NCBI GenBank assembly: GCA_003416985.1
Contig: QVIN01000002.1
Span: 1-64,000 of the forward strand
Source of the DNA: Duganella sp. BJB480
Lineage (GTDB): Bacteria > Pseudomonadota > Gammaproteobacteria > Burkholderiales > Burkholderiaceae_D
Direction of reading: 5' to 3'
DNA: 64,000 bases
Below are positions 1 to 9,050 of the stretch, one piece after another. Both the position numbers and the translations under genes were made by a program. The notes below the pieces were generated by a model, which saw only the letters and a program-made list of their open reading frames with translations, did no database searches and had not been told where the DNA came from. Within the stretch, counting starts at the first letter, position 1; the number at the start of each line of letters is the position of its first letter.

Positions 1-93
1 GATGCAGACCAGGATGACATCTATCGGAAAGCGCATCCCTTTGAAGTTGAGCATATCGGTTCGTCCTGGGTTCGGGCGCCGCAGTCTACCTGA
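1..93 (+). CDS. Possible 3' end of a gene cut by the window edge
   Basis: Frame 1 is open from the first base to a TGA at 91-93 and would encode the last 30 residues of a protein, ending in VEHIGSSWVRAPQST. The composition is protein-like (charged and aromatic residues mixed, few repeats), but the stretch is too short to identify or to separate from chance. No start codon or neighbour supports it further. The 259 bases that follow up to the TetR gene are AT-richer than the rest and hold no convincing frame. Confidence 0.3.
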   Translation, partial: DADQDDIYRKAHPFEVEHIGSSWVRAPQST

Positions 94-275
94 TTGGCCC
101 GTCGACGTTCGCTAATGCGACAGAACCCTGTTTGGCGCATCAATCACAAAATCCTAAAATCTTTCGTCATATGAAAACTGTGAGTAATGTGCGAAAAAGA
201 AGGTGGATAATGTGCATACCATCTGTCGAGCAGCGTTTGGTTGGGAGTCAGAAAAAAATTCCCTAACATCGGTAT

Positions 276-304
276 TTGACATAATATAAATTATGCGAAA
301 TAGA
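276..304 (+). promoter_or_regulatory. Candidate promoter and operator of the TetR gene
   Basis: A perfect -35 hexamer TTGACA lies at 276-281, followed after 17 bases by a weak -10 (AATAGA, 299-304). Between them is an inverted repeat ATAAT-N4-ATTAT (281-294), placed where a TetR protein could block RNA polymerase. Autoregulation is inferred from position and symmetry only. Confidence 0.4.
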
Positions 305-352
305 CCTTCGGAGCCAGTATGCTGCCGCCATCCACCACGTTAAATATTTGGC

Positions 353-1075
353 ATGGAAAATACTGAACAGTGTACAATCTTCGACACCGTACAGCATTCA
401 ATGATTCATATGACTTCCGATTTTCCCCTGCCTCAAACCGCGCGGTCTCCAACAGACGGCGGCCGTCGAGCCCGCAAATTGCATCAGACCAGTGCGGACC
501 TGTTGGCCTGCGCGTGGCAATTGTTCGAGGACCAAGGTTACGAGGCGGTGACGATGGAATCCATCGCCCAGGCCGCCGACGTGGCGCGCGGTACCCTCTA
601 CAAGCATTTCTCCAGCAAGGAAGCGTTTATTCAGCACCGTTTCCATCACGATTTGATGGTGCGCCGGGCTGACATGCGCGCCGTCATGGCGGCCATGCCG
701 ACAGTCGCCGAACGCTTTCTGTACATGTTCCAGAACGAGGCGGCCTATGCCGAAAGCATGCGCCCGTATGCCGCCCCCTACCTTTACCACCGTCTTCGCG
801 GACAGAAAATCCAGCAACATCCGATCGAACGCGACAGCTTTGAAGGCCTGATTGCCGATCTTATTCGACAGGGCCAACAGGACGGCGAAATAGTCACCGA
901 CACCAGCGCCGAACAGATGGCGGAGTACGTGGTCTTTTTGCGTCTGGCTACGCTGATGCGATGGATCGCGATGCCCGACGTGCCGCTGGCGCCGCTCTTC
1001 GCGGAAATGGTTCAGCTTTTTCTCAACGGAGCCTACCGTAGAGTGGCTCCTACGCAGTCATCCACTTCCAACTGA
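353..1075 (+). CDS. TetR/AcrR family transcriptional regulator
   Basis: A 240-residue one-component repressor. The helix-turn-helix occupies roughly residues 47-95 and carries the family signature, with MESIAQAADVARGTLYKHF followed by SSKEAF. The remainder is the helical ligand-binding and dimerisation domain, whose ligand cannot be read from sequence. The start is uncertain: in-frame ATGs also occur at 401 and 410, and none has a clear ribosome-binding site. The first 46 residues are not needed for the fold. The next gene begins 8 bases downstream, so the two are probably co-transcribed and the regulator may control that membrane protein. A palindrome in the promoter suggests autoregulation. 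Confidence 0.9.
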   Translation: MENTEQCTIFDTVQHSMIHMTSDFPLPQTARSPTDGGRRARKLHQTSADLLACAWQLFEDQGYEAVTMESIAQAADVARGTLYKHFSSKEAFIQHRFHHDLMVRRADMRAVMAAMPTVAERFLYMFQNEAAYAESMRPYAAPYLYHRLRGQKIQQHPIERDSFEGLIADLIRQGQQDGEIVTDTSAEQMAEYVVFLRLATLMRWIAMPDVPLAPLFAEMVQLFLNGAYRRVAPTQSSTSN

Positions 1076-1083
1076 AAGCCCAT

Positions 1084-2001
1084 ATGTCCATTCAATTCAA
1101 AAGTGTCGCGCTAATCTCCAGCGCCATTTGCTGCGCCCTGTTTTGTATCTGGATGTTCGCTCCCGCCACCCTGCTGCAACTCTGGGGCGTCGGCTATTCC
1201 GATGCGGCCGGACTGGTAGCGCGCCACAACGCTGCGCTCTTTGCGGGGCTCGGTCTGATGCTGTTCTTGGTACGTGATTCTCAGCCTAGCATGGCTCGGG
1301 CAGGAATCAGCGCCGGTGTCGCGCTGGCCAGCCTGATTCTTGCCGCGCTCGGGATGTTCGAGTATGTGAGCGGCGCCGCAGGGGCCGGCATCGGAAGCGC
1401 CATCATCCCCGAGATTGCGCTGACCGTGGTCTTCGCCAGCCTCTGGCAAGCTGACCGGGCACTGCTGCATCACATCACGCCCGTGTCGATCCCTCAAGAG
1501 TCGCGCATAGCCATGGTCTATTCCTCAGTGAATCTCGCCGACGCGTACTCGACTGAGCTCCCGGTCGGAGCGTCAACAAACGCCGAGCAATTGGCGCGGT
1601 TCATGTTTGCCCACCAGCCCGCCTGGATCAACGGCTTGTTGGCCGTTCGGGACGCACTGGTGGCCGGCATCGGCCTCAAGACAACCAAGCAACTCGAGTC
1701 GCTTGGCGCAGCGGACGAGGGAAGCCGCGTCGGCTTTTTCAAGATATACAGTTCAACGCCGACGGAAATCGTTCTCGGTGAAGACGACAAGCACCTGGAC
1801 TTCAGGCTTTCTGTGTTGTGCTCCGGTGGGTGTTCGCCAACAGCTAAAGGGCGCATCACAATGTCGACAGTCGTTCATTGCCACAACAGAATCGGCAGGT
1901 TCTATATTCTCCTCATCGCGCCGTTTCACCGCTTGGTGGTTCAGGCCAACCTCCGCCGTGCCGCGCAAGTCGGTTGGCCCTTGGCGTCGCCGAGCGTCTG
2001 A
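1084..2001 (+). CDS. Membrane protein with C-terminal DUF2867-like domain
   Basis: A 305-residue protein in two parts. Residues 1-130 contain about four hydrophobic segments (for example SVALISSAICCALFCIWMF and ARAGISAGVALASLILAALG), resembling small DUF4345-type membrane proteins. Residues about 145-295 look like DUF2867: YSSVNLADAYSTELP at its start, then EIVLGEDDKHLDFRLSV, and an end with HNRIGRFYILLIAPFHRLVV. DUF2867 domains are often fused to or encoded beside NAD(P)-binding SDR proteins, but their biochemical role is unknown. It follows the TetR gene by 8 bases and is probably its regulatory target. It is convergent with the caspase gene, 30 bases apart. The fusion of a membrane part to DUF2867 is the noteworthy feature. 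Confidence 0.75.
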   Translation: MSIQFKSVALISSAICCALFCIWMFAPATLLQLWGVGYSDAAGLVARHNAALFAGLGLMLFLVRDSQPSMARAGISAGVALASLILAALGMFEYVSGAAGAGIGSAIIPEIALTVVFASLWQADRALLHHITPVSIPQESRIAMVYSSVNLADAYSTELPVGASTNAEQLARFMFAHQPAWINGLLAVRDALVAGIGLKTTKQLESLGAADEGSRVGFFKIYSSTPTEIVLGEDDKHLDFRLSVLCSGGCSPTAKGRITMSTVVHCHNRIGRFYILLIAPFHRLVVQANLRRAAQVGWPLASPSV

Positions 2002-2031
2002 CCTCCGTCACGGAACAACGGCGCGCATTCG

Positions 2032-5000
2032 TTAATGCAGCGCGAATTGCAAGGCCATCACGCCGGAACTCGTCGCGGCGAAGACGGATCCGCCGCCACT
2101 TGCCACCAGCGCCATGACTCGACTGGCAACCTGGACGGCAGCGCACTGCCTGCCATCGGCATCCCATAGCCTGACGATCCGATCTTCTCCGCCCGCAAAA
2201 ATCACCACCCTGCCCTCGTGCATCTGTAGCGCCAACCCGTTCACCTGCTCGCCCTGGCCCTGCAACGGCTGGCCGATCGGTGTGCGCGAAAGCAGGTCCC
2301 ATTGCCGTAAGGTGCCGTCGTTTCCACCGCAGACGATGATCCATCGGCCCATGACCATGGCGAGCGCAATGGCGCGAACGCCCCGTTCGTGGCTGCGCAA
2401 TGGCCGCACGAGCAGGCGCCCGGTGGACAGGTCCCAAGTTCGCACCATCCCATCGTCGCCGCTCGACACGAGCGCCGGGAGGTCGTCGATCGTCGCCACC
2501 GCACTCGAGCGTACCCAGCCGGTGTGTCCGTCCAGTGGGCCGCAGACCGGCTGACCTGATGCCGCGTCATAGACGAGCAGCGTATAGTCGTTGGTCTGCC
2601 AGACGATGATGGGCCGATCGCCGAGCACAAGCAGGCCGACGAGGCTGCTCCTGCCGCCATGGCCCGGCGGCGGTGCGGGCGGCGGCACCGAATCGATCAG
2701 CGCGCCCGACGCCAAGTCCCAGAGTTTCACGACCGCGTTGTAGCCGCCCGACATGACGACGGGCCGGTGATCGATCCTGCCCACCGCGACTAAGGCCAAG
2801 GCGCAATCATGGGAATCGATGTCCAGCACGGGGGCGCCCGAACCCGCATCCCAGACGCGCACCTTGCCGTCGCAGCCGCCCGAGACCACCAGCGATCGCC
2901 CGTTTAGTACCGCTGTCGCAAGCGAATGGCTCTCGCTGGTAGCGGTGTCCCACGACACCGCATCCGGCTCGGCCAGGATCGCGTCCCAGACGCGCACCGT
3001 GTTGTCATCCCCGCCCGAGACGATGACAGTCCCCCGGGCCGATTCGACGATGCCGACCAAGTCCACCGCGCCGTCGTGGCCACGAAGCGGCGTGCGGATC
3101 GGCGCGCCCGACGCCAGGTCCCAGAGTCGTACCAGGCGTTCGTCGTGGCCCGAGACGATAATCTCTCGCCCGCCGAGTTTGCCGATCGCAAGCGAACCGA
3201 CCCAGTCGCCGAGCTCGTGCGGTGCTTGTCCGATCAGCGCCCCGGACCCCAGGTCCCGTATCTGTAACACCGGCGGCGCGCCACCCGAAACGATTACCGG
3301 ACGTCCTTCGATCTCGCCTGCCGCAAGCGCATGCACGCCGTGAGCATGGGCGTTAATCGTCGCGCCGACCTGCGCGCCGGATGCCGGGCACCATACGCGG
3401 ATCGTGCCGTCGGCGGCGCCCGAGACGATCACAGGCCGGCCATCGAGCATGGCCAGTGCGGTCGCGGTCACATAATCCAGGTGGCCGCGTAGCGGCATGC
3501 CAAGCGCCGCGCCCGACATGAGGTCCCATACGCGCACGGTCCCGTCGCTTCCACCCGAGACGAATATCCTTCGCTCTCCGAACACACCGATCGAGATCGA
3601 GTCGACCATGCCGTCATGTCCCTCCGCCTGTCGGCAGATCAGGGCGCCGAGCGTCAGGTTCCAGACCTGAAAACTGCCATCGCCACCGCCGAACACGACG
3701 ATCGTTTCATGATCGAAGGCATGCGCCGCGATCGCCTGTGCCCGCATATTTATCGCCAAGGGCTCCGCACCAGGCAGGCCCGAATCCAGGTCCCGCACCT
3801 GTACCGCGCCGGCTTCGCCGACCAGAACGACCGCGCGTTGGTCGAGGGTGGCGAGCGCCGAGGGACCTTCCGGCCGGTGGCGTGGTATCACGCGGTGCGA
3901 CGACACATGCAGCGACCGTATCCACGGTACCGCCCAATCGCGCGGGCACGGCCGCCCAGTCCACAGGTCCGCGAGTTCGTCGTTGCCGATCTGGCGCGCC
4001 GCCATCTCCATGTACGAAACACGCTGTTCCAGGCTCCGATGCGCCAGGTTCTGGTAAGCCAGCTCATAGCAGGGATACGCCTTGTGTGCCAGCGGCTCGC
4101 GCGAAGCCGACAGCGCCAGCAGCATGCGCACAGGATCCGCCGCGGCGATGAAGATACCATCGCCAACCAAGCCATCCATGACGCCACCTTTGACCGCATG
4201 CGTCGCCAGGTGCGTCCGCGTGTACGGGTGCGCCTGCGCCCAGGCTCGATGCTGCCCGGCGCCCACGGCCGGCACGCCGCTCCGCAGCACATCCACGATG
4301 CGCTGCTGGACCTTGGCGGGATCGAACAGTCCCCGCAAGTGTTCGGCCAGCTTTTCGTGGTACAAGCGGTAGACAGAACCCTGGTTTTCCACCGCCTCGA
4401 CGATGAAGGCTGCCGCATGTTCGCGCACCAGGACGATGTCCTCATCGCTCACCGCCAGCTTCGAGATGCCCGCCGCCAGCGGTTGCCACATGTGCAGCCA
4501 GGGCAGCCCCTCCCCCTCGGCGAAAGCCAGCGGAAGCAGTACGGCCTGTACCATCGCGGCGCGCAGGCCGCCGGGCTTGAGCCGCTCTATCTCATCGAGG
4601 AAAAACTGGAAGGCGCTCTCGAGCCCGGCAGGAAGACGCTCCGCCCAACCCGGCACGTCGACCTCCACCGGGAAGGGGTTTGTCAGCAGACTGACCACGG
4701 CGGCATGCGCGACCAGGAACACATTGCCTGCCCGTGTGGACACCGCCAACGCCACCTGGCGCGCAAGCGCCGGATTCGATCTGTAGGCCGTGGTACGCCC
4801 GGGCTCCTCGGTTGCCAGCAAGCGCCGCTCGACGTAGCTGCGCACGTCATCGGGGCCGATGTAGTGCGGCGCATCCAGATTGATTTCAACTGCGGCCTCG
4901 CCCAGCCCGCGAAAACGGCGGCCTGGTTGCACCGTGTCCGGCCGCGTACCAACGAGCAGGAAAATACGGCCCAGTTCGGCCAACGGACGCAGCAAGCTGG

Positions 5001-6240
5001 AAACGATCTGGAGTTTCTCGTCGGCCTCGTCAAGCGCGTCGACCACGACCACGGTCTTGCCGGGACGGTGCGTGATGGCTTCGATGAGTTCGGCCGCATC
5101 GTTTGCGACGCAACCCAGGCTCTGCGAGATGTGCCTTACCACGTCGTTCAGCAGCATGTGCCGCGCATGGACCGCGACGCTGACGACACTGGCAGGCGGC
5201 ACGCTGCCCTGGCCAAGCTCGCCTTCCGCGGCCGCCAGGACTTCGCCACGACTGGCGGGATCCGACAATGTCACGATTCGTGCCAGCAAGGCGGATTTGC
5301 CGGCCCCGGGGCCGCCGGTGACGACCCGGGCCCGGCCGTCGGCGCTGGGCTGCTCGAGCCACTCGACCAGCTCTTTCAATGCCTGGGATCGGCCGGTGAA
5401 ATACCAGCCGCTCGTGCCGTCCGGCGCGCCGCGCGCCTTGGGCACCCAGTGCCCGGCATAGGCGCGTTGTATTTCCAGGTCGAGCCCCGACGGCATCCCG
5501 GGCCGGAAGCGCGGATTGGGGAACAGGTAGCAGTATTCCACGATGTCGATGCTCGAATGGCTCGCCTGCTGCGCCGGATAGTTCTCACTGAGGTATCGCT
5601 TGACCTCCCGCATGATGTCGGCAATTTGCAGGAACTCCTGCGTGGAGCTACCGAGCCGGCCATGGGCATTTGTCAACGCCGCCTCCAGCGCCAGCGACAA
5701 GGCGCCCTGGTCGGCTTCCTGTTTCGGACCGGCCGCAGCGATCACGAACAGCTCGGGGCAGTTCGAGGATCGCTGCGCCAGACGAGCCGCGACGTGCGCG
5801 AGTTGCGCTGCTCCGGCGCCCGCGTAGCAGGCGTCAAGGATGATGAGCACTTGCGAGGCCTTTGCCCCCACACAGAGCGCGCGCCATAGGTCTTCGACGG
5901 CAAGCGCCGTCTCGCCCAGGTCGGACGGATCGGATTCCTGGGTCAGCAAATAAAACCGGTCCTCAGACGTTTCCCTGGCGCCGTGCGCCGAATAGTACGC
6001 GACGATGAAGCCGCCCTCGGCGTCGCATGCTTTTCTTCCGTTGACGAACAACTTGCGCACTTCGTCGCGGTTGGAAGCCGGGTCGCCCGGCAACCGATGG
6101 TAGCCAAGCGAGCGGAATGCGCGCGCGATCCGCTCGATCTCCTGCGGAACCTGATCGAGGTCGGCGCCCGGAATATTCGGGAAATGCGCGGTGCCGGCCG
6201 CGACCAGGAAGCGCGGGCGCGGATCAGAGGCCGAGAGCAA
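2032..6240 (-). CDS. Caspase-like peptidase - STAND NTPase - WD40 protein
   Basis: A 1402-residue multidomain protein. Residues 1-240 are a peptidase C14 (caspase-like) domain with the expected dyad: His86 in AYYSAHG and Cys138 in IILDACYAG. Residues about 280-600 form a STAND/NACHT-type NTPase with Walker A GGPGAGKS (309-316) and Walker B VVVVDALDE (397-405), followed by helical regions. From about residue 830 to the end there are 13-14 WD40 repeats (recurrent VIVSGG-DG-VRVWD), enough for two seven-bladed propellers. This is the architecture of signal-sensing proteases in which the propeller senses a ligand, the NTPase oligomerises and the caspase domain cuts. The start is a TTG inside the end of the upstream hydrolase gene, just after GGGGGAGG. 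It is the only start after an in-frame stop that keeps the first caspase strand, so translation is probably coupled. No target is visible. Confidence 0.92.
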   Translation of the reverse strand: MLSASDPRPRFLVAAGTAHFPNIPGADLDQVPQEIERIARAFRSLGYHRLPGDPASNRDEVRKLFVNGRKACDAEGGFIVAYYSAHGARETSEDRFYLLTQESDPSDLGETALAVEDLWRALCVGAKASQVLIILDACYAGAGAAQLAHVAARLAQRSSNCPELFVIAAAGPKQEADQGALSLALEAALTNAHGRLGSSTQEFLQIADIMREVKRYLSENYPAQQASHSSIDIVEYCYLFPNPRFRPGMPSGLDLEIQRAYAGHWVPKARGAPDGTSGWYFTGRSQALKELVEWLEQPSADGRARVVTGGPGAGKSALLARIVTLSDPASRGEVLAAAEGELGQGSVPPASVVSVAVHARHMLLNDVVRHISQSLGCVANDAAELIEAITHRPGKTVVVVDALDEADEKLQIVSSLLRPLAELGRIFLLVGTRPDTVQPGRRFRGLGEAAVEINLDAPHYIGPDDVRSYVERRLLATEEPGRTTAYRSNPALARQVALAVSTRAGNVFLVAHAAVVSLLTNPFPVEVDVPGWAERLPAGLESAFQFFLDEIERLKPGGLRAAMVQAVLLPLAFAEGEGLPWLHMWQPLAAGISKLAVSDEDIVLVREHAAAFIVEAVENQGSVYRLYHEKLAEHLRGLFDPAKVQQRIVDVLRSGVPAVGAGQHRAWAQAHPYTRTHLATHAVKGGVMDGLVGDGIFIAAADPVRMLLALSASREPLAHKAYPCYELAYQNLAHRSLEQRVSYMEMAARQIGNDELADLWTGRPCPRDWAVPWIRSLHVSSHRVIPRHRPEGPSALATLDQRAVVLVGEAGAVQVRDLDSGLPGAEPLAINMRAQAIAAHAFDHETIVVFGGGDGSFQVWNLTLGALICRQAEGHDGMVDSISIGVFGERRIFVSGGSDGTVRVWDLMSGAALGMPLRGHLDYVTATALAMLDGRPVIVSGAADGTIRVWCPASGAQVGATINAHAHGVHALAAGEIEGRPVIVSGGAPPVLQIRDLGSGALIGQAPHELGDWVGSLAIGKLGGREIIVSGHDERLVRLWDLASGAPIRTPLRGHDGAVDLVGIVESARGTVIVSGGDDNTVRVWDAILAEPDAVSWDTATSESHSLATAVLNGRSLVVSGGCDGKVRVWDAGSGAPVLDIDSHDCALALVAVGRIDHRPVVMSGGYNAVVKLWDLASGALIDSVPPPAPPPGHGGRSSLVGLLVLGDRPIIVWQTNDYTLLVYDAASGQPVCGPLDGHTGWVRSSAVATIDDLPALVSSGDDGMVRTWDLSTGRLLVRPLRSHERGVRAIALAMVMGRWIIVCGGNDGTLRQWDLLSRTPIGQPLQGQGEQVNGLALQMHEGRVVIFAGGEDRIVRLWDADGRQCAAVQVASRVMALVASGGGSVFAATSSGVMALQFALH

Positions 6241-7066
6241 CGGCCTCCCCCAGTTCGCGCGATGTCAGATAGCGTTTCGCGTCATGCGCCAGCGCATTAT
6301 TGGCCACCGACCGGTTCACCACATTCGGGCCGAATCCCGCGCCCAAGTCCTTGACCAGGGCGACGACATCGCCGCTGTCAGCGATGTTCACCCAGTGCTT
6401 GACACCAGGCGGCCACATGCCCAAGCCAGCCTGGGGGCCGGGATCCAGCTTATCGAAGATCAGGTTGCGGATGCCGAGCGGTGAACCGAGCGTGACGAAC
6501 ACCTCGACCTGCGATGCCGGGTGCGCACACAGCGCTTCGTATGCGATCACCGAACCGAGAGAATGCGCGACCACAACACGCGTCTGGGGCAAGATAGCCT
6601 GCTTGACGCACTCACGGGCCGCGTGGCGGACGTCAGGCTCGTTCAAATACCTGCGCACCTGCTTGAGATCGAAAATCAGCGCACTCTCCGCGATGTCGGC
6701 AAAGAAGGCCGATTGGCTGAGGGCGCGCAACGCTTTCTGTACGACATCCGGGGCATAGGCTTTGGTATTCGCACCCGGCGCCCGTACTTTCGGATCGATA
6801 CGTGCGGCTTCGCGCCACAATTCGTCCAGAAGCTCCCGCTCCCACGGGTCGATCACATCCGTTTCATCGTAGGCCGGGAGCATCACACTCTTGCCCGAGG
6901 GCCGAAACAGATCGCCATAGAACGCGCACGCAAAGTGATCCGGCGACTCGAGCTTGCACCCTGCGCGCTCCAGTCCGTCCTGCAGGGCCGGCAGCCATTG
7001 GTCGCGAAGCGAATGTGCGCCGCTGAACTGATGGCCTATCCCGTGTACACCAACGATTTTCGACAT
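6224..7066 (-). CDS. Alpha/beta hydrolase (lipase/esterase-like)
   Basis: A 280-residue protein with an N-terminal strand and oxyanion-type segment (VGVHGIGHQFSG) and the nucleophile elbow VVAHSLGSVIAYEAL, giving a G/A-H-S-L-G serine. A C-terminal histidine (NNALAHDAKRYL) is a plausible third member of the triad. The ATG at 7066 is preferred over a TTG nine bases upstream. Its 3' end overlaps the caspase-NTPase gene by 17 bases, so the two proteins are made together. Hydrolases of this type act on lipids or esters; next to a caspase-STAND protein it could be a membrane-damaging effector or a substrate of the protease. That role is inferred from the neighbourhood alone. Confidence 0.82.
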   Translation of the reverse strand: MSKIVGVHGIGHQFSGAHSLRDQWLPALQDGLERAGCKLESPDHFACAFYGDLFRPSGKSVMLPAYDETDVIDPWERELLDELWREAARIDPKVRAPGANTKAYAPDVVQKALRALSQSAFFADIAESALIFDLKQVRRYLNEPDVRHAARECVKQAILPQTRVVVAHSLGSVIAYEALCAHPASQVEVFVTLGSPLGIRNLIFDKLDPGPQAGLGMWPPGVKHWVNIADSGDVVALVKDLGAGFGPNVVNRSVANNALAHDAKRYLTSRELGEAVALGL

Positions 7067-7183
7067 AGCAAACAATTGAATTGGAAGATTCGATTAGTTT
7101 AAAGCAATTTTGCCGAAATGTTACATTCCTGCATACGAAATAATCCGCACGCCGCCTCCATGTCGACACAAGTTTTTCCTTTG

Positions 7184-7642
7184 TTAGGAGTTACTGTCGT
7201 ACAGCGCGCCGATAAACATTGACGGATACATGTTGGTGATCCGGTCAGGCACGTTGAGGCCTGGCACCGTTTGCGCGACCGCGGAAACGAAGCTGACGCA
7301 GTCGTTCGTAGCCAGGCGATAGGTCGAGTTGGCATACTGCTTTTCAACCTCGATCGCGTCGGCAAACACGTCTGACGTCACCAAGACAATCAGCTGTTTG
7401 GCGATCTTCTCTCTGGAGTCGTCAAACACCTTACCTTGGGTTCCGCCGATGAGCAAGTCGTAGAAATCGCCACCCACCGGATAGAAGCCGGCACCGCGCC
7501 GCATCGTGCGCTGACCCGCAGGATCGCTGTAATACCAGACGATGAATGCATGGTCGTACGCTCCTTGCGCGTCCCTCTCGACGAACGCAATCCCATACTC
7601 GCCGGGTTCACTTGCGTTCCGCTTGTCGACTATCTTGTCCAT
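7184..7642 (-). CDS. Small papain-like (permuted NlpC/P60 or LRAT-like) protein
   Basis: A 152-residue protein. A histidine in an early strand (AYDHAFIVWYY) precedes a cysteine at a helix start (ATNDCVSFVSAV). That His-before-Cys order is seen in circularly permuted NlpC/P60 and LRAT-like amidases and acyltransferases. The rest is unremarkable and there is no signal peptide. The ATG at 7642 has a strong GGGAGG site six bases upstream; a longer frame to 7732 would run into the preceding gene and is rejected. It lies 26 bases after the membrane-protein gene and 117 bases before the hydrolase start, on the same strand, so it probably belongs to the caspase operon. The catalytic assignment rests on two short motifs. 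Confidence 0.6.
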   Translation of the reverse strand: MDKIVDKRNASEPGEYGIAFVERDAQGAYDHAFIVWYYSDPAGQRTMRRGAGFYPVGGDFYDLLIGGTQGKVFDDSREKIAKQLIVLVTSDVFADAIEVEKQYANSTYRLATNDCVSFVSAVAQTVPGLNVPDRITNMYPSMFIGALYDSNS

Positions 7643-7668
7643 GATGCCTCCCTGAGTTCGACCGCTGG

Positions 7669-8751
7669 TTAATGTTCCTGGGGCGCTGCAAGGTCCACGA
7701 CAAAATCCACTATGCTCCGGGGGGCGAAACAAAATTCCGTCGCCTCGCCCGAGCTGCCGATGATGGACCCGTCAATATTGTAAAGTGTTTTGGTAGCGAG
7801 ATCGGTGATCAAGAAACGATAACACTTGGTGGTGGCAGTGAGTAGCATTCCTCCGCTGTGAGGAAAGCGCGTACGGCTAGGAAATAGGATCTCCCTCAAC
7901 CGGCCACCGCTCTCGGCCGTAATCACCGTCAGCGTCGGAGCCTTGTTGTTGACATTGTCGCTTTGCTGCATATGCACGTTGAGCTTCTGGCCTGGCCTCA
8001 CCCCGCGGATCGCGATTGACACATAGGCTTCCGTCGGCGCTGGCTTCGGCGTTTCCTCCTGTTTCTTGGAAATCGCCGGGCGGAAGTTCAATGCGACCAA
8101 CAGCCGGTTCATCCCGACACTGCCACCGCTGATGATCATCGCCGTCAAGGCAGAGGATATCCACGAACTGGTGGGCTGTTTGCCGCCGTGGTAGGCGGCG
8201 AATACCTCGGCCAGCAAATCGAGGTCGAATCGTTTGACGATCGCGAACGAAATGGCAAACATGATCGGTGTCCGCCATGCGCGGCCAACAAAGTACGCCT
8301 GGAACAAGCGCCAGTTAAACAGCAGCTCAAAGGCGCTTTCGAGCAGCAGCGCCAACACAAACGCCGCCATCAGCACAGTGAACGCCTGCTGTACCGATGC
8401 GGTGGAAACCTGGGGGTCGGAAGCCACCTTGACCAGCACTTGTAACACGCCCGTCTGTATGCATTTTCCCATCGAGTCGCTTGCGCCCAGCTTCAATTCG
8501 ACCGTCAAATCATCCTTCCGCTCGGGAGGCAGCCAGAGCATCACCTGTTTGAGATCGTTGGCGGGCTTGATGCTGATCTTCCCCGACTGCACCTCCACCG
8601 GTTCGACAAAACAGGGGGCCGCCGCCAGGAAAGTATCGGCGCCTGGCCGCGCGACAACTGAAATCGTGGCTTGGTTCGATTCCGCCGCGCAGGGGACGCC
8701 AAGGCTGAGCGCAAAAAGAAGAATGAGGACACGAAAGGTAAGCTGGGCCAC
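7669..8751 (-). CDS. Exported/membrane protein of unknown function
   Basis: A 360-residue protein with a clear signal peptide (LILLFALSLGVPCAAES). A β-rich extracytoplasmic part runs to about residue 125 and is followed by two or three hydrophobic helices around residues 128-200 (including FTVLMAAFVLALLLESAF and TPIMFAISFAIV). A soluble C-terminal domain of about 140 residues follows, with a possible RGVRPGQKLNVHM strand. I recognise no family. It starts with GTG, seven bases after GGAG. It is the first gene of the minus-strand run that ends in the caspase protein, so it could be the membrane component of that module. It is transcribed away from the giant-gene operon, with which it shares a 413-base upstream region. 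Confidence 0.7.
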   Translation of the reverse strand: MAQLTFRVLILLFALSLGVPCAAESNQATISVVARPGADTFLAAAPCFVEPVEVQSGKISIKPANDLKQVMLWLPPERKDDLTVELKLGASDSMGKCIQTGVLQVLVKVASDPQVSTASVQQAFTVLMAAFVLALLLESAFELLFNWRLFQAYFVGRAWRTPIMFAISFAIVKRFDLDLLAEVFAAYHGGKQPTSSWISSALTAMIISGGSVGMNRLLVALNFRPAISKKQEETPKPAPTEAYVSIAIRGVRPGQKLNVHMQQSDNVNNKAPTLTVITAESGGRLREILFPSRTRFPHSGGMLLTATTKCYRFLITDLATKTLYNIDGSIIGSSGEATEFCFAPRSIVDFVVDLAAPQEH

Positions 8752-8872
8752 GTGCGTTCTCCATCCGGTTGGGGGGATTTGTAGCTGGCACTAAAAATGC
8801 CATCCTAACAATTAATTTTGATCAACGATAGTCGATATTGATAATTCGCATACTTTATTGACGATGTGATAT

Positions 8873-8889
8873 TTGGCTAGAATGTTGCC
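8873..8889 (+). promoter_or_regulatory. Candidate sigma-54 promoter upstream of the giant genes
   Basis: The sequence TTGGCTAGAATGTTGCC has GG and GC elements exactly 12 bases apart with TTGGC and TTGC in the right register; only two of the usual -24 bases (AC) differ. It points toward the giant operon. One or two such matches are expected by chance in a window this size, but its intergenic position supports it. A sigma-54 activator gene lies 35 kb away in this window; no link is shown. Confidence 0.45.
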
Positions 8890-8951
8890 AATATATTAGG
8901 TGTATCGTCCGACGTGGGGTAGAGAAAATAATAAACAAGAGGAATCGTCCA

Positions 8952-9050
8952 ATGTCCACGATTACACGCTCAGCCAGCCCATTCCGCCCGCACTTCAATT
9001 GCCCTTCCGCGACCAGCTTCCACGGCAAGCCTAGGCGATCCTCGTCCTAG
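8952..9050 (+). CDS. Possible small leader ORF (32 residues)
   Basis: An ATG preceded by an AGAGGA-type site (8938-8943) opens a 32-codon frame, MSTITRSASPFRPHFNCPSA onward, rich in Ser, Arg and Pro. It lies downstream of the sigma-54-like promoter and 114 bases before the giant gene. The composition does not look like a conserved protein. It could be a translated leader or chance. Confidence 0.22.
   Translation: MSTITRSASPFRPHFNCPSATSFHGKPRRSSS

Noticed and set aside
3616..5889. 757-codon plus-strand frame
   Set aside because: Antisense to the caspase-STAND gene, whose catalytic and Walker motifs are intact.
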